Notes: generated by a model not told the origin, from the letters alone. A DNA stretch of 6,260 bases from Rickettsiales bacterium (GCA_947485035.1 CANKQN010000056.1:1-6260); one strand, 5' to 3'. Shown: positions 1-6,014, counted from the first letter of the stretch. Program-made: numbers and translations.

Positions 1-1
1 T

Positions 2-88
2 ATCGTAATATACTATATCTCAGTGCTAATTCATGATGGCAAAGTGAATATTCAAGGTATTATTGAGAAAATTATTGAAAAAAAATGA
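2..88 (+). CDS. C-terminal tail of an unidentified upstream gene (partial)
   Basis: A frame open from the left edge gives 28 sense codons ending in TGA at 86-88. That stop overlaps the trxB ATG (85-87) in the classic 4-nt ATGA arrangement, which is the main reason to believe it is a real gene end. The other two plus frames hit stops within this stretch. The visible tail begins with a hydrophobic, isoleucine/tyrosine-rich stretch, continues through HDGKVNIQG, and ends in a lysine/glutamate-rich segment (EKIIEKK). I do not recognise the family. If it is real, trxB is translationally coupled to it and lies second or later in an operon, which would also explain why trxB has no clear ribosome binding site. 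A chance open frame of this length in AT-rich DNA cannot be excluded. Confidence 0.5.
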   Translation: MVIYYISVLIHDGKVNIQGIIEKIIEKK

Positions 89-1020
89 TTGATGTTGTAA
101 TTATTGGCTCGGGCCCTGCCGGATATTCCGCCGGAATTTATTCTGCTCGTGCAAATTTGAAAACTTTGATGATTTCCGGCTGGGAGGAAGGCGGTCAATT
201 AATGCTTACAACAGAAGTTGAAAATTACCCCGGCTTTGAACACGCAATTCAAGGTGCTGACTTAATGGAAGCAATGAAAAAGCAGGCTCAAAATGTTGGC
301 GTTGAAATGCTTCAAGCAATGGTTACATCTGTTGACTTTTCAAGCCGTCCGTTCAAATTACAAACAGATTTAGGCACGGAAATAATTGCCAAAACGGTTA
401 TAATTTCAACTGGTGCACAGGCAAAATGGCTTGGTCTTGAAAGCGAAAAGTTCTTCCAAGGATACGGTGTTTCAGGTTGTGCAACTTGCGATGGCTTCTT
501 CTTTAAAAACAAAAAAGTTGCCGTTGTTGGCGGCGGAAACACTGCTGTTGAAGAGGCAATTTACCTAACAAACCACGCAAGCGAGGTCTACTTAATTCAC
601 CGCAAGGGCTCACTTCGTGCGGAAAAAATTCTGCAAGATCGCCTGTTTTGCAACCCAAAAGTGAAACCAATTTGGAACGCGGAAGTTAAGGAAATTGTTG
701 GAACAAGTGAACCAAAATCGGTTACCGGTGTTGTTTTGAACACGCCAAATGGCGAAGAACAACTTGAACTTGACGGCATTTTCATTGCGATTGGTCACAA
801 ACCTTCAACGGAAATCTTCAAAAATTCTGGCATTGAACTTGACGGCGAGGGCTACATTTCCACAAAAGCTGGCACAACAAAAACCAACATTGAAGGTGTT
901 TTTGCAGCGGGCGATGTTCAGGACAAAATCTATCGCCAAGCAATAACAGCAGCTGGAACAGGTTGCATGGCAGCGTTGGACGCACAAAAGTTTCTGGAAT
1001 CCCACCATATTTCTGCATAA
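85..1020 (+). CDS. trxB: Thioredoxin-disulfide reductase (NADPH, FAD)
   Basis: This 311-residue enzyme, of normal length for the bacterial low-Mr class, transfers electrons from NADPH through FAD and a redox-active disulfide to thioredoxin in the cytosol. The FAD-binding Rossmann motif GSGPAG is at residues 8-13, with the EGGQL/ENYPG segment at about 35-50. The catalytic CATC (C132 and C135) is followed by DG. The NADPH domain shows GGGNTA (149-154) and the HRKGSLRAE basic motif (172-180), whose arginines normally contact the 2'-phosphate of NADPH. The second FAD motif AAGDV is at 274-278, and RQAITAAGTG at 284-293 closes the flavin site. All expected residues are intact. The ATG overlaps the preceding frame's stop and has no clear Shine-Dalgarno sequence, so translational coupling is likely. 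Downstream it converges on the glycosyltransferase gene with one base between stop codons. Confidence 0.96.
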   Translation: MIDVVIIGSGPAGYSAGIYSARANLKTLMISGWEEGGQLMLTTEVENYPGFEHAIQGADLMEAMKKQAQNVGVEMLQAMVTSVDFSSRPFKLQTDLGTEIIAKTVIISTGAQAKWLGLESEKFFQGYGVSGCATCDGFFFKNKKVAVVGGGNTAVEEAIYLTNHASEVYLIHRKGSLRAEKILQDRLFCNPKVKPIWNAEVKEIVGTSEPKSVTGVVLNTPNGEEQLELDGIFIAIGHKPSTEIFKNSGIELDGEGYISTKAGTTKTNIEGVFAAGDVQDKIYRQAITAAGTGCMAALDAQKFLESHHISA

Positions 1021-1021
1021 G

Positions 1022-2218
1022 TTATCTCATAGTTTTGTACCAAACGCTTGGTCGAAACAGGCACTCTATCAGACTTTTCACAATTGGCAACATATAGAAC
1101 ACCATGTAAATGTTGTAAAGCATGACGGATCGAATTATGCTTTTTTTCCTCAATTTTGGGAATTTCGCAAGCAAAAGTGCGGGATATAAAAAAAACAGCA
1201 AAATTCCCCAGATAAATATTTTCATGATAACAATCTGTTGCGATTGCGGATATTGCGTGATATCAAGGAAAAGCGTGATGATTATGTAGCCAACGCAAGC
1301 GATGTGACTTGCTGCCAGCGTAAAAAAAATGCAAAGAGCATTCAGCGGAGATGTTATCAAAAAATGTGGGAATTTCTGTAAAAATGTAATTAAATGCCCT
1401 TTTGACCATCTAACTCTTTGATTCACAAGGTTTTTTATATTAGGAAGCGTGGGTTCGTTCGTCGCATAACCTTCAATATAATACACGGTTTGACCTTGCA
1501 ACTTCATTCGCAGACCAAGTTCTGCATCCTCGGTAACATTAAAACTGTTCCAGCCGGAAATTTTTCGCAAAGACCTTACGCAAAAATGGTTACTTGTGCC
1601 ACCAAGCGGGATTGGTGCGTGAAGTTTTTGTAAAATTGGTAGCAGACTGCTATACCACAAAACATAATCAACAACCTGCCAACCGCTCATAAGTGTGCCA
1701 TCGTTGATAAATTGAAGGGGAAATTGAAGGCAGTCGTAATTGAGTTTTTGCATGTAATATGCTGCACAGTGAAGTTGATACGGGTGAGGAACATCTTCAA
1801 CGTCGTAAATAACAATATACTCCCCTCTGGCAAATTCTAAACCATAATTACATGCTTTTGGCTTTGTGAAAGGTGGAATTCGCGGCACAACTACAATTCT
1901 TTCATTGTGGTTTTTAGCATTGGTTTGGAGAAAAAAATTCGTCACAACATCAACCTCCTCACACAGGTATATAACTTCAAAATTGGGATATTTGCTTGCA
2001 AAAATGTTCTCCCGTAATTTGATGAGGTTTTCAAGCGATTCGTTATAAAGCGGGGCAAGAATCGTCCACAATGGAAGGTTGCCAACATTATTGTGAGCGG
2101 CAAAATTTTGCAACGATTCAATATCTGGAACGCTTCTTGTGTTGAATTTTGGCAAAATAAGCGGAAGAAGCGCCTTTAATGTTGAAAGAAATACAACACA
2201 AAACAGCAAAGCAACCAT
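1022..2218 (-). CDS. Membrane-anchored family 2 glycosyltransferase (processive-type motifs)
   Basis: This 398-residue inverting GT-A glycosyltransferase resembles the cellulose-synthase-like branch of GT2. An N-terminal hydrophobic helix (about 2-22) precedes the catalytic domain. The domain begins at WTILAPLYNE (51-60), with the nucleotide-binding acidic region CEEVD near 86-90. The DxD-type metal motif is DVED (139-142). GGTSNHF (206-212) and the catalytic TED (229-231) follow, then the acceptor-site QRVRW (267-271, QxxRW type). Three further hydrophobic segments lie at about 293-318, 331-352 and 364-386, so the protein should sit in the inner membrane with its active site in the cytoplasm. 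QxxRW is typical of chain-elongating enzymes, but the sugar and product cannot be deduced. No PilZ domain is present and no partner synthase subunit is nearby. It is the last gene of the rpmJ-argH-GNAT cluster, 4 nt after the acetyltransferase stop. An in-frame TAA just upstream fixes the start region, and an AGG lies about 10 nt before the ATG. Confidence 0.87.
   Translation of the reverse strand: MVALLFCVVFLSTLKALLPLILPKFNTRSVPDIESLQNFAAHNNVGNLPLWTILAPLYNESLENLIKLRENIFASKYPNFEVIYLCEEVDVVTNFFLQTNAKNHNERIVVVPRIPPFTKPKACNYGLEFARGEYIVIYDVEDVPHPYQLHCAAYYMQKLNYDCLQFPLQFINDGTLMSGWQVVDYVLWYSSLLPILQKLHAPIPLGGTSNHFCVRSLRKISGWNSFNVTEDAELGLRMKLQGQTVYYIEGYATNEPTLPNIKNLVNQRVRWSKGHLITFLQKFPHFLITSPLNALCIFFTLAASHIACVGYIIITLFLDITQYPQSQQIVIMKIFIWGILLFFLYPALLLAKFPKLRKKSIIRSVMLYNIYMVFYMLPIVKSLIECLFRPSVWYKTMR
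1117..1147 (+). terminator. Terminator-like hairpin downstream of trxB, inside the glycosyltransferase gene
   Basis: On the plus strand AAAGCATGA (1117-1125) can pair with TTATGCTTT (1135-1143, one G-U pair) around a 9-nt loop. The T-tract runs to 1147, giving a hairpin of intrinsic-terminator shape 97 nt beyond the trxB stop. The stem is AT-rich and lies within codons of the opposing glycosyltransferase, so it may be coincidence. It is the only hairpin plus T-run I noticed that could end trxB transcription. Confidence 0.35.
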
Positions 2219-2222
2219 TTGC

Positions 2223-2783
2223 TTATGACCTGTTTAGAAGGGTGAAATCTTTTGGTGTCATTGCAAATGATTCAACATCGACCATTCTTCCTTTGAAGTA
2301 TTTAAAGTTTTTGAGCAAACCTTCGTGAGTCATTCCCATGCGTTTCAAAGACTTCATTGACTGCGTATTGTCCGTCAATGTCACAGCTTCAAGCCTTTGA
2401 ACGCGAAGAACTTCAAAAGCGTATTTTGCACAAGCCAAAAGCGATGCGTGCATTAAGCCATTTCCCCAATAATTTGGGTGAAGATCGTAAGCAAGCTCAA
2501 TGCGTTTGTGATACGGTTCAGAGCTTACAAATCCGCAAGAGCCAATAAGCGTGTCGGTATCTGTGCGAACAATTGCCCAGTATGGGTAAGACCTTCCTTG
2601 TAAAAACAGACTTTTAATTTGAGCGGCAGCGGCGTTGACATCGCGGGGAATCATGTCAAGTGGAAGATATTTTGCAACGTGCGGATGTGTGTATAACTCA
2701 AAATATGCAAAAGCGTCCTTCAATTGAAATTCACGAAGGGAGATGTCCTTGCTTGTGATGGAATAATTTTGCCGCTCTATCAT
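2223..2783 (-). CDS. GNAT-family N-acetyltransferase, RimJ/RimL type
   Basis: This 186-residue single-domain GNAT protein of the Acetyltransf_3 (RimJ/RimL) kind transfers acetyl from acetyl-CoA to an amine. The N-terminal strand ISLREFQLKDA (about 14-24) is the usual opening of the fold. The central strand LIGSCGFV (79-86) precedes the acetyl-CoA pyrophosphate-binding loop, HPNYWGNGLM (102-111), a variant of the common PxYWGxG(L/M) motif. The terminal part RLEAVTLTDNTQSMKSLKRMGM (130-151), then EG, is the family's typical strand, Asn and helix arrangement. Its position downstream of rpmJ makes a ribosomal-protein N-terminal substrate conceivable, but homologues acetylate many substrates and this is only a guess. 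The start is 6 nt after the argH stop, and the bases before it are almost all A/T with no Shine-Dalgarno sequence, so coupling to argH translation is likely. Confidence 0.87.
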   Translation of the reverse strand: MIERQNYSITSKDISLREFQLKDAFAYFELYTHPHVAKYLPLDMIPRDVNAAAAQIKSLFLQGRSYPYWAIVRTDTDTLIGSCGFVSSEPYHKRIELAYDLHPNYWGNGLMHASLLACAKYAFEVLRVQRLEAVTLTDNTQSMKSLKRMGMTHEGLLKNFKYFKGRMVDVESFAMTPKDFTLLNRS

Positions 2784-2789
2784 AAAAAA

Positions 2790-4178
2790 TTAAAAAGTAT
2801 TTGTAAAATCAATTGCAATTTGAACTTGCTTGCTAACCTGGTCAAATCCTGTTCCGCCAAAGGAATTTCGGCGTTTCACAACATTGCGAGTGTTAAGGTA
2901 TTCAAGAACATCATGCGATATTTTCGGTTCAATACTTTGCATTGTCGCCAGTTCAAGTTCATGAATTTTACACGATTTTTCAAGAGCAAGTCGCACAATC
3001 TTACCCGTTGTGTGATGAGCATCGCGAAATGGAATTTCACATTTTTGCACGAGGTAGTCCGCAAGATCCGTCGCATTTGAATGACCCTCCTGTGCCATTG
3101 CAAACATTTTTTCCGTGTTAAATGTTATGTCATTAACTATACCATCAAGAACTTGCAGACTTAAAATGATATTTTCGATTGAATCAAACAAGGGCTCTTT
3201 GTCTTCTTGCATGTCCTTTGAATAAGCAAGTGGAAGACCTTTCATCACAACCAATAAATTCTGTAAATTTGCAAACATTCTTCCAGATTTCGAGCGAAGA
3301 AGTTCGGCTGCATCTGGGTTTTTCTTTTGTGGCATCATTGATGATCCGGTGGAGAAGGCGTCCGAAAATTTCACAAAACCAAAGGCATTTGTGGCAAAGA
3401 TAATCATTTCTTCGGCGAATCTTGAAATGTGCACGGCAATTTTGCTTGCAAGATAGAGAAAATCAAGGGCGAAGTCTCGATCGGAGACTGTGTCCAAAGA
3501 ATTTGCGGTTGGACGTTTGAAACCCAGCAAACTTGCGGTTTTGTGGCGATCGATTGGGTATGTTGTGCCAGCCAAAGCACCGGCACCAAGCGGGCAATGT
3601 TCTGCGGTTTCTTCGTGAAAATGTTTGGCAAGGCTGAGGTCTCTCTTGAACATTTCGAAGTATGCAAGTAAATAATGGGAAACAGAAACGGGCTGTGCAA
3701 TTTGCAAATGCGTGAACGCCGGCATAATGTCGTCTATGTGATTTTGAGCTTTTTTTGCGATGGAATCAAGTACTTTTTGCAAAAGATGAACAACAATTTC
3801 GAACGATTCAACCGTGTGAAGTTTGCAGTCTGTGGCAACTTGGTCGTTTCTTGAACGCCCAGTGTGAAGGCGTTTTGCGGGTTCGCCGATAATTTCAGAA
3901 AGGCGACTCTCAACATTCATGTGAATGTCTTCAAGCTCGTGAGAAAATGTGAATTTCCCTGATTCAATCTCTTCTTGAATTTGAATTAAGCCTAATTTTA
4001 TTTGAGCAAAATCCTCAACAGAAATAATACCCTCCTGAGAGAGCATATCAGCATGAGCAATTGAGCCCTTTATATCCTGTTTGTACAAGGCTTTGTCAAA
4101 GTCAATTGAGGCGTTAATTTTTTTCATTAAATCGCTCGGAGGAACTGTGAAGGCACCTCCCCACATTGAATTTGACAT
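2790..4178 (-). CDS. argH: Argininosuccinate lyase
   Basis: This enzyme cleaves argininosuccinate to arginine and fumarate, the last step of arginine biosynthesis. It is a cytosolic homotetramer of the fumarase/aspartase superfamily. At 462 residues it has the expected length. The N-terminus has the family MWGGAF segment (5-10). EDIHMNVE (83-90) and HTGRSRNDQ (105-113) form conserved region 1, and THLQIAQPVS (156-165) contains the likely general-acid His157. The superfamily signature GSSMMPQKKNPD (278-289) supplies the catalytic serine loop, QEDKEPLFD (324-332) follows, and GGTGFDQV (441-448) is near the C-terminus. Every expected catalytic element is present. The annotated ATG is four codons before a second Met (M5) that directly begins MWGG, and neither start shows a Shine-Dalgarno sequence. 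It lies 17 nt after rpmJ and 6 nt before the acetyltransferase. No other arginine gene is in the window. Confidence 0.96.
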   Translation of the reverse strand: MSNSMWGGAFTVPPSDLMKKINASIDFDKALYKQDIKGSIAHADMLSQEGIISVEDFAQIKLGLIQIQEEIESGKFTFSHELEDIHMNVESRLSEIIGEPAKRLHTGRSRNDQVATDCKLHTVESFEIVVHLLQKVLDSIAKKAQNHIDDIMPAFTHLQIAQPVSVSHYLLAYFEMFKRDLSLAKHFHEETAEHCPLGAGALAGTTYPIDRHKTASLLGFKRPTANSLDTVSDRDFALDFLYLASKIAVHISRFAEEMIIFATNAFGFVKFSDAFSTGSSMMPQKKNPDAAELLRSKSGRMFANLQNLLVVMKGLPLAYSKDMQEDKEPLFDSIENIILSLQVLDGIVNDITFNTEKMFAMAQEGHSNATDLADYLVQKCEIPFRDAHHTTGKIVRLALEKSCKIHELELATMQSIEPKISHDVLEYLNTRNVVKRRNSFGGTGFDQVSKQVQIAIDFTNTF

Positions 4179-4195
4179 AACGAAAAATGGATTAA

Positions 4196-4321
4196 CTACC
4201 CTTGTCTTGCTTTGTAACGAGGTTCAACCTTGTTAATTACATAAATTCTTCCTTTTCTGCGAACCAATTGGCAGTTTTTGTGCCTTGATTTTGCACTTTT
4301 CAATGACGATACAACTTTCAT
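4196..4321 (-). CDS. rpmJ: Ribosomal protein bL36, zinc-free alphaproteobacterial form
   Basis: This 41-codon gene is short enough to be missed by length-filtered gene finding. It begins with ATG at 4321-4319 and ends with TAG at 4198-4196. The product starts [19 protein letters not shown] and ends [14 protein letters not shown], which is the L36 pattern of MKV at the N-terminus, a basic core [10 protein letters not shown], and the nearly invariant (K/R)ARQG end. L36 is a small protein of the large ribosomal subunit. The zinc-binding C-x2-C...C...H set of the classical 38-residue form is absent (only Cys17 remains), and a three-residue expansion near the N-terminus gives 41 residues, as in Alphaproteobacteria. 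It is the first gene of the minus-strand cluster, followed by argH after 17 nt. No clear Shine-Dalgarno sequence precedes it. Confidence 0.94.
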   Translation of the reverse strand: MKVVSSLKSAKSRHKNCQLVRRKGRIYVINKVEPRYKARQG

Positions 4322-4342
4322 TTTGATACTTAAAAATACTCT

Positions 4343-4377
4343 TTTATACAAATAACTGTGGGAAATTTAGTTGTCAA
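4343..4377 (-). promoter_or_regulatory. Possible promoter elements for the rpmJ-argH-GNAT-GT cluster
   Basis: On the minus strand, a perfect TTGACA (4377-4372) and a TATAAA (4348-4343) lie 50 and 22 nt upstream of the rpmJ ATG. The 23-nt spacing is too long for one standard sigma-70 promoter. Either only one hexamer is used with a poorer partner, or the match is chance in AT-rich DNA. The location just ahead of the first gene of the cluster is right for a promoter. Confidence 0.3.
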
Positions 4378-4422
4378 GGAATTAATTTTGCCATCAGAAA
4401 TATTAAAATATGCGCTATATTA

Positions 4423-4469
4423 GTGTTATAGTGTACTAGCATAGTGATACAAAAATAAAAAGAAAAAAT
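4423..4469 (+). repeat. Direct repeat, copy A (promoter-like, A-rich tail)
   Basis: This copy has GTGTTATAGTGT, a 10-nt spacer, then TGATACAAAAATAAAAAG and a further A-run ending in T. It matches copy B at 4549-4589: the first 12 bases differ at one position, and the TGATAC plus A-rich part differs by two single-base indels. The spacer is 10 nt here and 2 nt in copy B. Read on the plus strand it contains TATAGT (4427-4432), 18 nt after TTAAAA (4403-4408), so it could be a weak promoter. Its function is unknown. Confidence 0.6.
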
Positions 4470-4513
4470 CTTTATAAAAAAATCCAGCAACGCAAAGCCC
4501 CTAAAACCCCTTG

Positions 4514-4547
4514 TGTGGATTGATTTCTTTGATTATCCACAATTTTT
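4514..4547 (+). repeat. Inverted repeat TGTGGAT/ATCCACA with a DnaA-box-like arm and T-run
   Basis: TGTGGAT (4514-4520) and ATCCACA (4535-4541) are perfect 7-bp inverted arms around a 14-nt loop, followed on the plus strand by AATTTTT. The right arm lies in TTATCCACA (4533-4541), a perfect match to the DnaA-box consensus TTATNCACA. The left arm read on the minus strand is CAATCCACA, matching at 7 of 9 positions. As RNA the stem is weak for a terminator, and no plus-strand gene precedes it. A protein-binding site is at least as plausible. Confidence 0.4.
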
Positions 4548-4548
4548 G

Positions 4549-4589
4549 GTGTTATACTGTGATGATACAAAAATTAAAAAAGAAAAAAT
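4549..4589 (+). repeat. Direct repeat, copy B (promoter-like, A-rich tail)
   Basis: This is the second copy of the element at 4423-4469, and its last base falls in the folC stop codon. It has GTGTTATACTGT, then GA, then TGATACAAAAATTAAAAAAG and a further A-run. On the plus strand TATACT (4553-4558) lies 18 nt after TTGATT (4529-4534), each a fair sigma-70 hexamer. A transcript from here would run antisense into the 3' end of folC. Simple AT-rich convergence could mimic the A-rich half, but the GTGTTATA half is not low-complexity. Confidence 0.6.
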
Positions 4590-5944
4590 TATGCAAAATA
4601 AACCATGTCCTTCATTAAATAAAGTGAACCACAGCAAATTACGCGAATATCTTCATTTTTCGGCAAAAATTCCATAACTTCATCAAAAGATTTTCCATCA
4701 ATCGAATTAAAACCCAAACTGGTTGCAATGTTGTGCAAATTTGTTGAAGTTTCAGGGAAAATTTCCCCTTTAACCGTAACAAAAATCAGGCTTGCATTGA
4801 GGTTTTTAAATTCTGAAATAAAGGCTTCTTGGTTTGAATTTTTACTTTTTCCAATAATGATGTAATCTCGTTTTATAGTTTTTGCTCCATCAATCCATTC
4901 AACCAAAGCCCTTGCACCACCTTGATTATGTGCACCGTCAAACCAAAATTCACAGTTTTTGGGTAAAAATTTATTTTTCACCATTTGAAGCCTCCCCGCC
5001 CATTTTGTATTCAAAACCGCCTGTGAAATATTGACAGTCTGAATGTTTAGCGTGGAAACAACTTTTAGTGCCGTCGCCAAATTTTCCAACTGATGCAAGC
5101 CAAGTAGCGATGGAGTTGGAAGAAATTGATCGCCGTTGTCGTCGGTGTAAAGTAGTGAGGATTTTTCATCAACGGCAAAACCTTGTTCTTTAAGAAGGGC
5201 AAGCTCGCTTTCGTTGAGTTTTTCAATTATTTCAAGTGTGTAGTCTGCTCCAAAAAAGAAAGATTCAATTTCAAATTTTTTTGCAAAATTGAACAGTAGC
5301 AAATTTGCGTCCTCAAACGACTGCTTTGCAATGATGGATGGAACCCCTGCCCTTTGAATGCCGGCTTTTTGCAGGGCGATTTCAAAAATTGTTGTTCCAA
5401 GATACTTTGTGTGATCAAAAGAAATTGATGTTACGACCGTGCAAGCAAGATTTGGGTGAGGAGTGTTTGGGATTGAATCGTCAAAAACATTGGTGCAGTC
5501 AAGCATTCCGCCCATACAACATTCGATAATGTTATATTGAGCCGGAAATTTTGCGAACAGGTGAAACGCTGCGGCGGTTGAACCTTCCAAAACGGTTGGG
5601 TAAAGTTTGTTTGCCTCGCAAACGGCACGAACTTCTTCAAGTGCCATAAAAACTTGTTGATTCGTTGCGTTATTTCCATTGAGGGAGAAACGCTCGGCGA
5701 AATCAAAAATATGCGGAGATGTGTAAACATTAACAGATTTCCCCGACTGCCTTAAAATTTCCGAAATAAATGCAATTGTTGAGCCCTTTCCGTTTGTGCC
5801 GCCAACGTGAATAACATTTTTCAGATTTTTATGAGGATTGCCCAAATATCCCAAAATTTGTTTCATAAGTGCGATAGATTCTGGGTGGGAGTATCCCACA
5901 TGAATTGGCCAGTGTGGCAACTTAACTTCTGTGAACACTTGCAA
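4589..5944 (-). CDS. folC: Folylpolyglutamate synthase / dihydrofolate synthase
   Basis: This Mur-ligase-superfamily enzyme adds glutamate to (dihydro)pteroate and folates using ATP, in the cytosol. The 451 residues fit the family. LPHWP (9-13) and LGNP (34-37) precede the P-loop GTNGKGS (49-55). TSPHIFDFAERF (75-86) is the folate/omega-loop segment, and SISFDHTKYLG (173-183) carries the conserved DH. KAGI (193-196) supplies the lysine normally carbamylated in this fold. GRLQ (317-320) and DGAHN (336-340) mark the C-terminal domain, and CGSLYLM (438-444) is the usual end motif. The motif ECCMGGMLDCTNV (141-153) departs from the usual E-VGLGGRLDATN. The start must be non-ATG: an in-frame TGA lies seven codons upstream, the first in-frame ATG is codon 27, and TTG (5944) or GTG two codons later keep the conserved N-terminus. 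The accD/trp neighbours common for folC in related groups are absent. Confidence 0.94.
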   Translation of the reverse strand: MQVFTEVKLPHWPIHVGYSHPESIALMKQILGYLGNPHKNLKNVIHVGGTNGKGSTIAFISEILRQSGKSVNVYTSPHIFDFAERFSLNGNNATNQQVFMALEEVRAVCEANKLYPTVLEGSTAAAFHLFAKFPAQYNIIECCMGGMLDCTNVFDDSIPNTPHPNLACTVVTSISFDHTKYLGTTIFEIALQKAGIQRAGVPSIIAKQSFEDANLLLFNFAKKFEIESFFFGADYTLEIIEKLNESELALLKEQGFAVDEKSSLLYTDDNGDQFLPTPSLLGLHQLENLATALKVVSTLNIQTVNISQAVLNTKWAGRLQMVKNKFLPKNCEFWFDGAHNQGGARALVEWIDGAKTIKRDYIIIGKSKNSNQEAFISEFKNLNASLIFVTVKGEIFPETSTNLHNIATSLGFNSIDGKSFDEVMEFLPKNEDIRVICCGSLYLMKDMVYFA

Positions 5945-5961
5945 AATAAACTTGACATTTC

Positions 5962-5991
5962 TTCAAATGCACACAAATTTAAAATTACAAT
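5962..5991 (+). promoter_or_regulatory. Possible sigma-70 promoter of the dat-like gene
   Basis: TTCAAA (5962-5967), an 18-nt spacer and TACAAT (5986-5991) form a plausible promoter, with 4/6 and 5/6 matches to the consensus hexamers. Transcription would begin around 5998, some 15-20 nt before the ATG at 6015. A perfect TTGACA also occurs at 5952-5957, but it sits 28 nt ahead of TACAAT and has no well-placed partner. I found no convincing minus-strand promoter for folC in the same 70 nt. Confidence 0.4.
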
Positions 5992-6014
5992 ACTTTTTTT
6001 GATGCACACTAGTT

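Larger units (their letters stand above)
4322..4588. other. Intergenic region between folC and rpmJ
   Basis: This 267-nt AT-rich stretch separates the folC stop from the rpmJ start, both genes lying on the minus strand. It contains the possible rpmJ promoter, two copies of a diverged direct repeat (4423-4469 and 4549-4589; the latter runs one base into the folC stop), an inverted repeat (4514-4541), and a C-rich element, CCCCTAAAACCCC, at 4498-4510. I see no tRNA, SRP RNA or other RNA gene. One plus-strand frame is open from 4459 into antisense folC (stop 4675-4677), but its first ATG is at 4591 and it is not called as a gene. Confidence 0.7.

Noticed and set aside
2724..3080. 118-codon plus-strand open frame across the argH 3' end
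   Set aside because: It lies opposite argH, which has full family motifs. Its predicted product shows no recognisable domain, so it is a shadow of argH codons.
3404..3700. 98-codon minus-strand open frame in another frame within argH
   Set aside because: It is on the same strand as argH but out of frame, has no motif, and argH is intact through this stretch, so no frameshift is needed.
4322..4588. Chromosomal replication origin
   Set aside because: There is only one perfect DnaA box and one weaker partner, no box cluster, no dnaA, hemE or parAB beside it, and the flanking genes keep the same orientation.
4490..4588. Intrinsic terminator for folC on the minus strand
   Set aside because: The inverted repeat there is followed on the minus strand by a G-rich stretch rather than a T-run, so it does not fit a terminator for folC.
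5431..5730. 99-codon minus-strand open frame within folC
   Set aside because: It is out of frame with folC, which carries all key motifs over the same bases.
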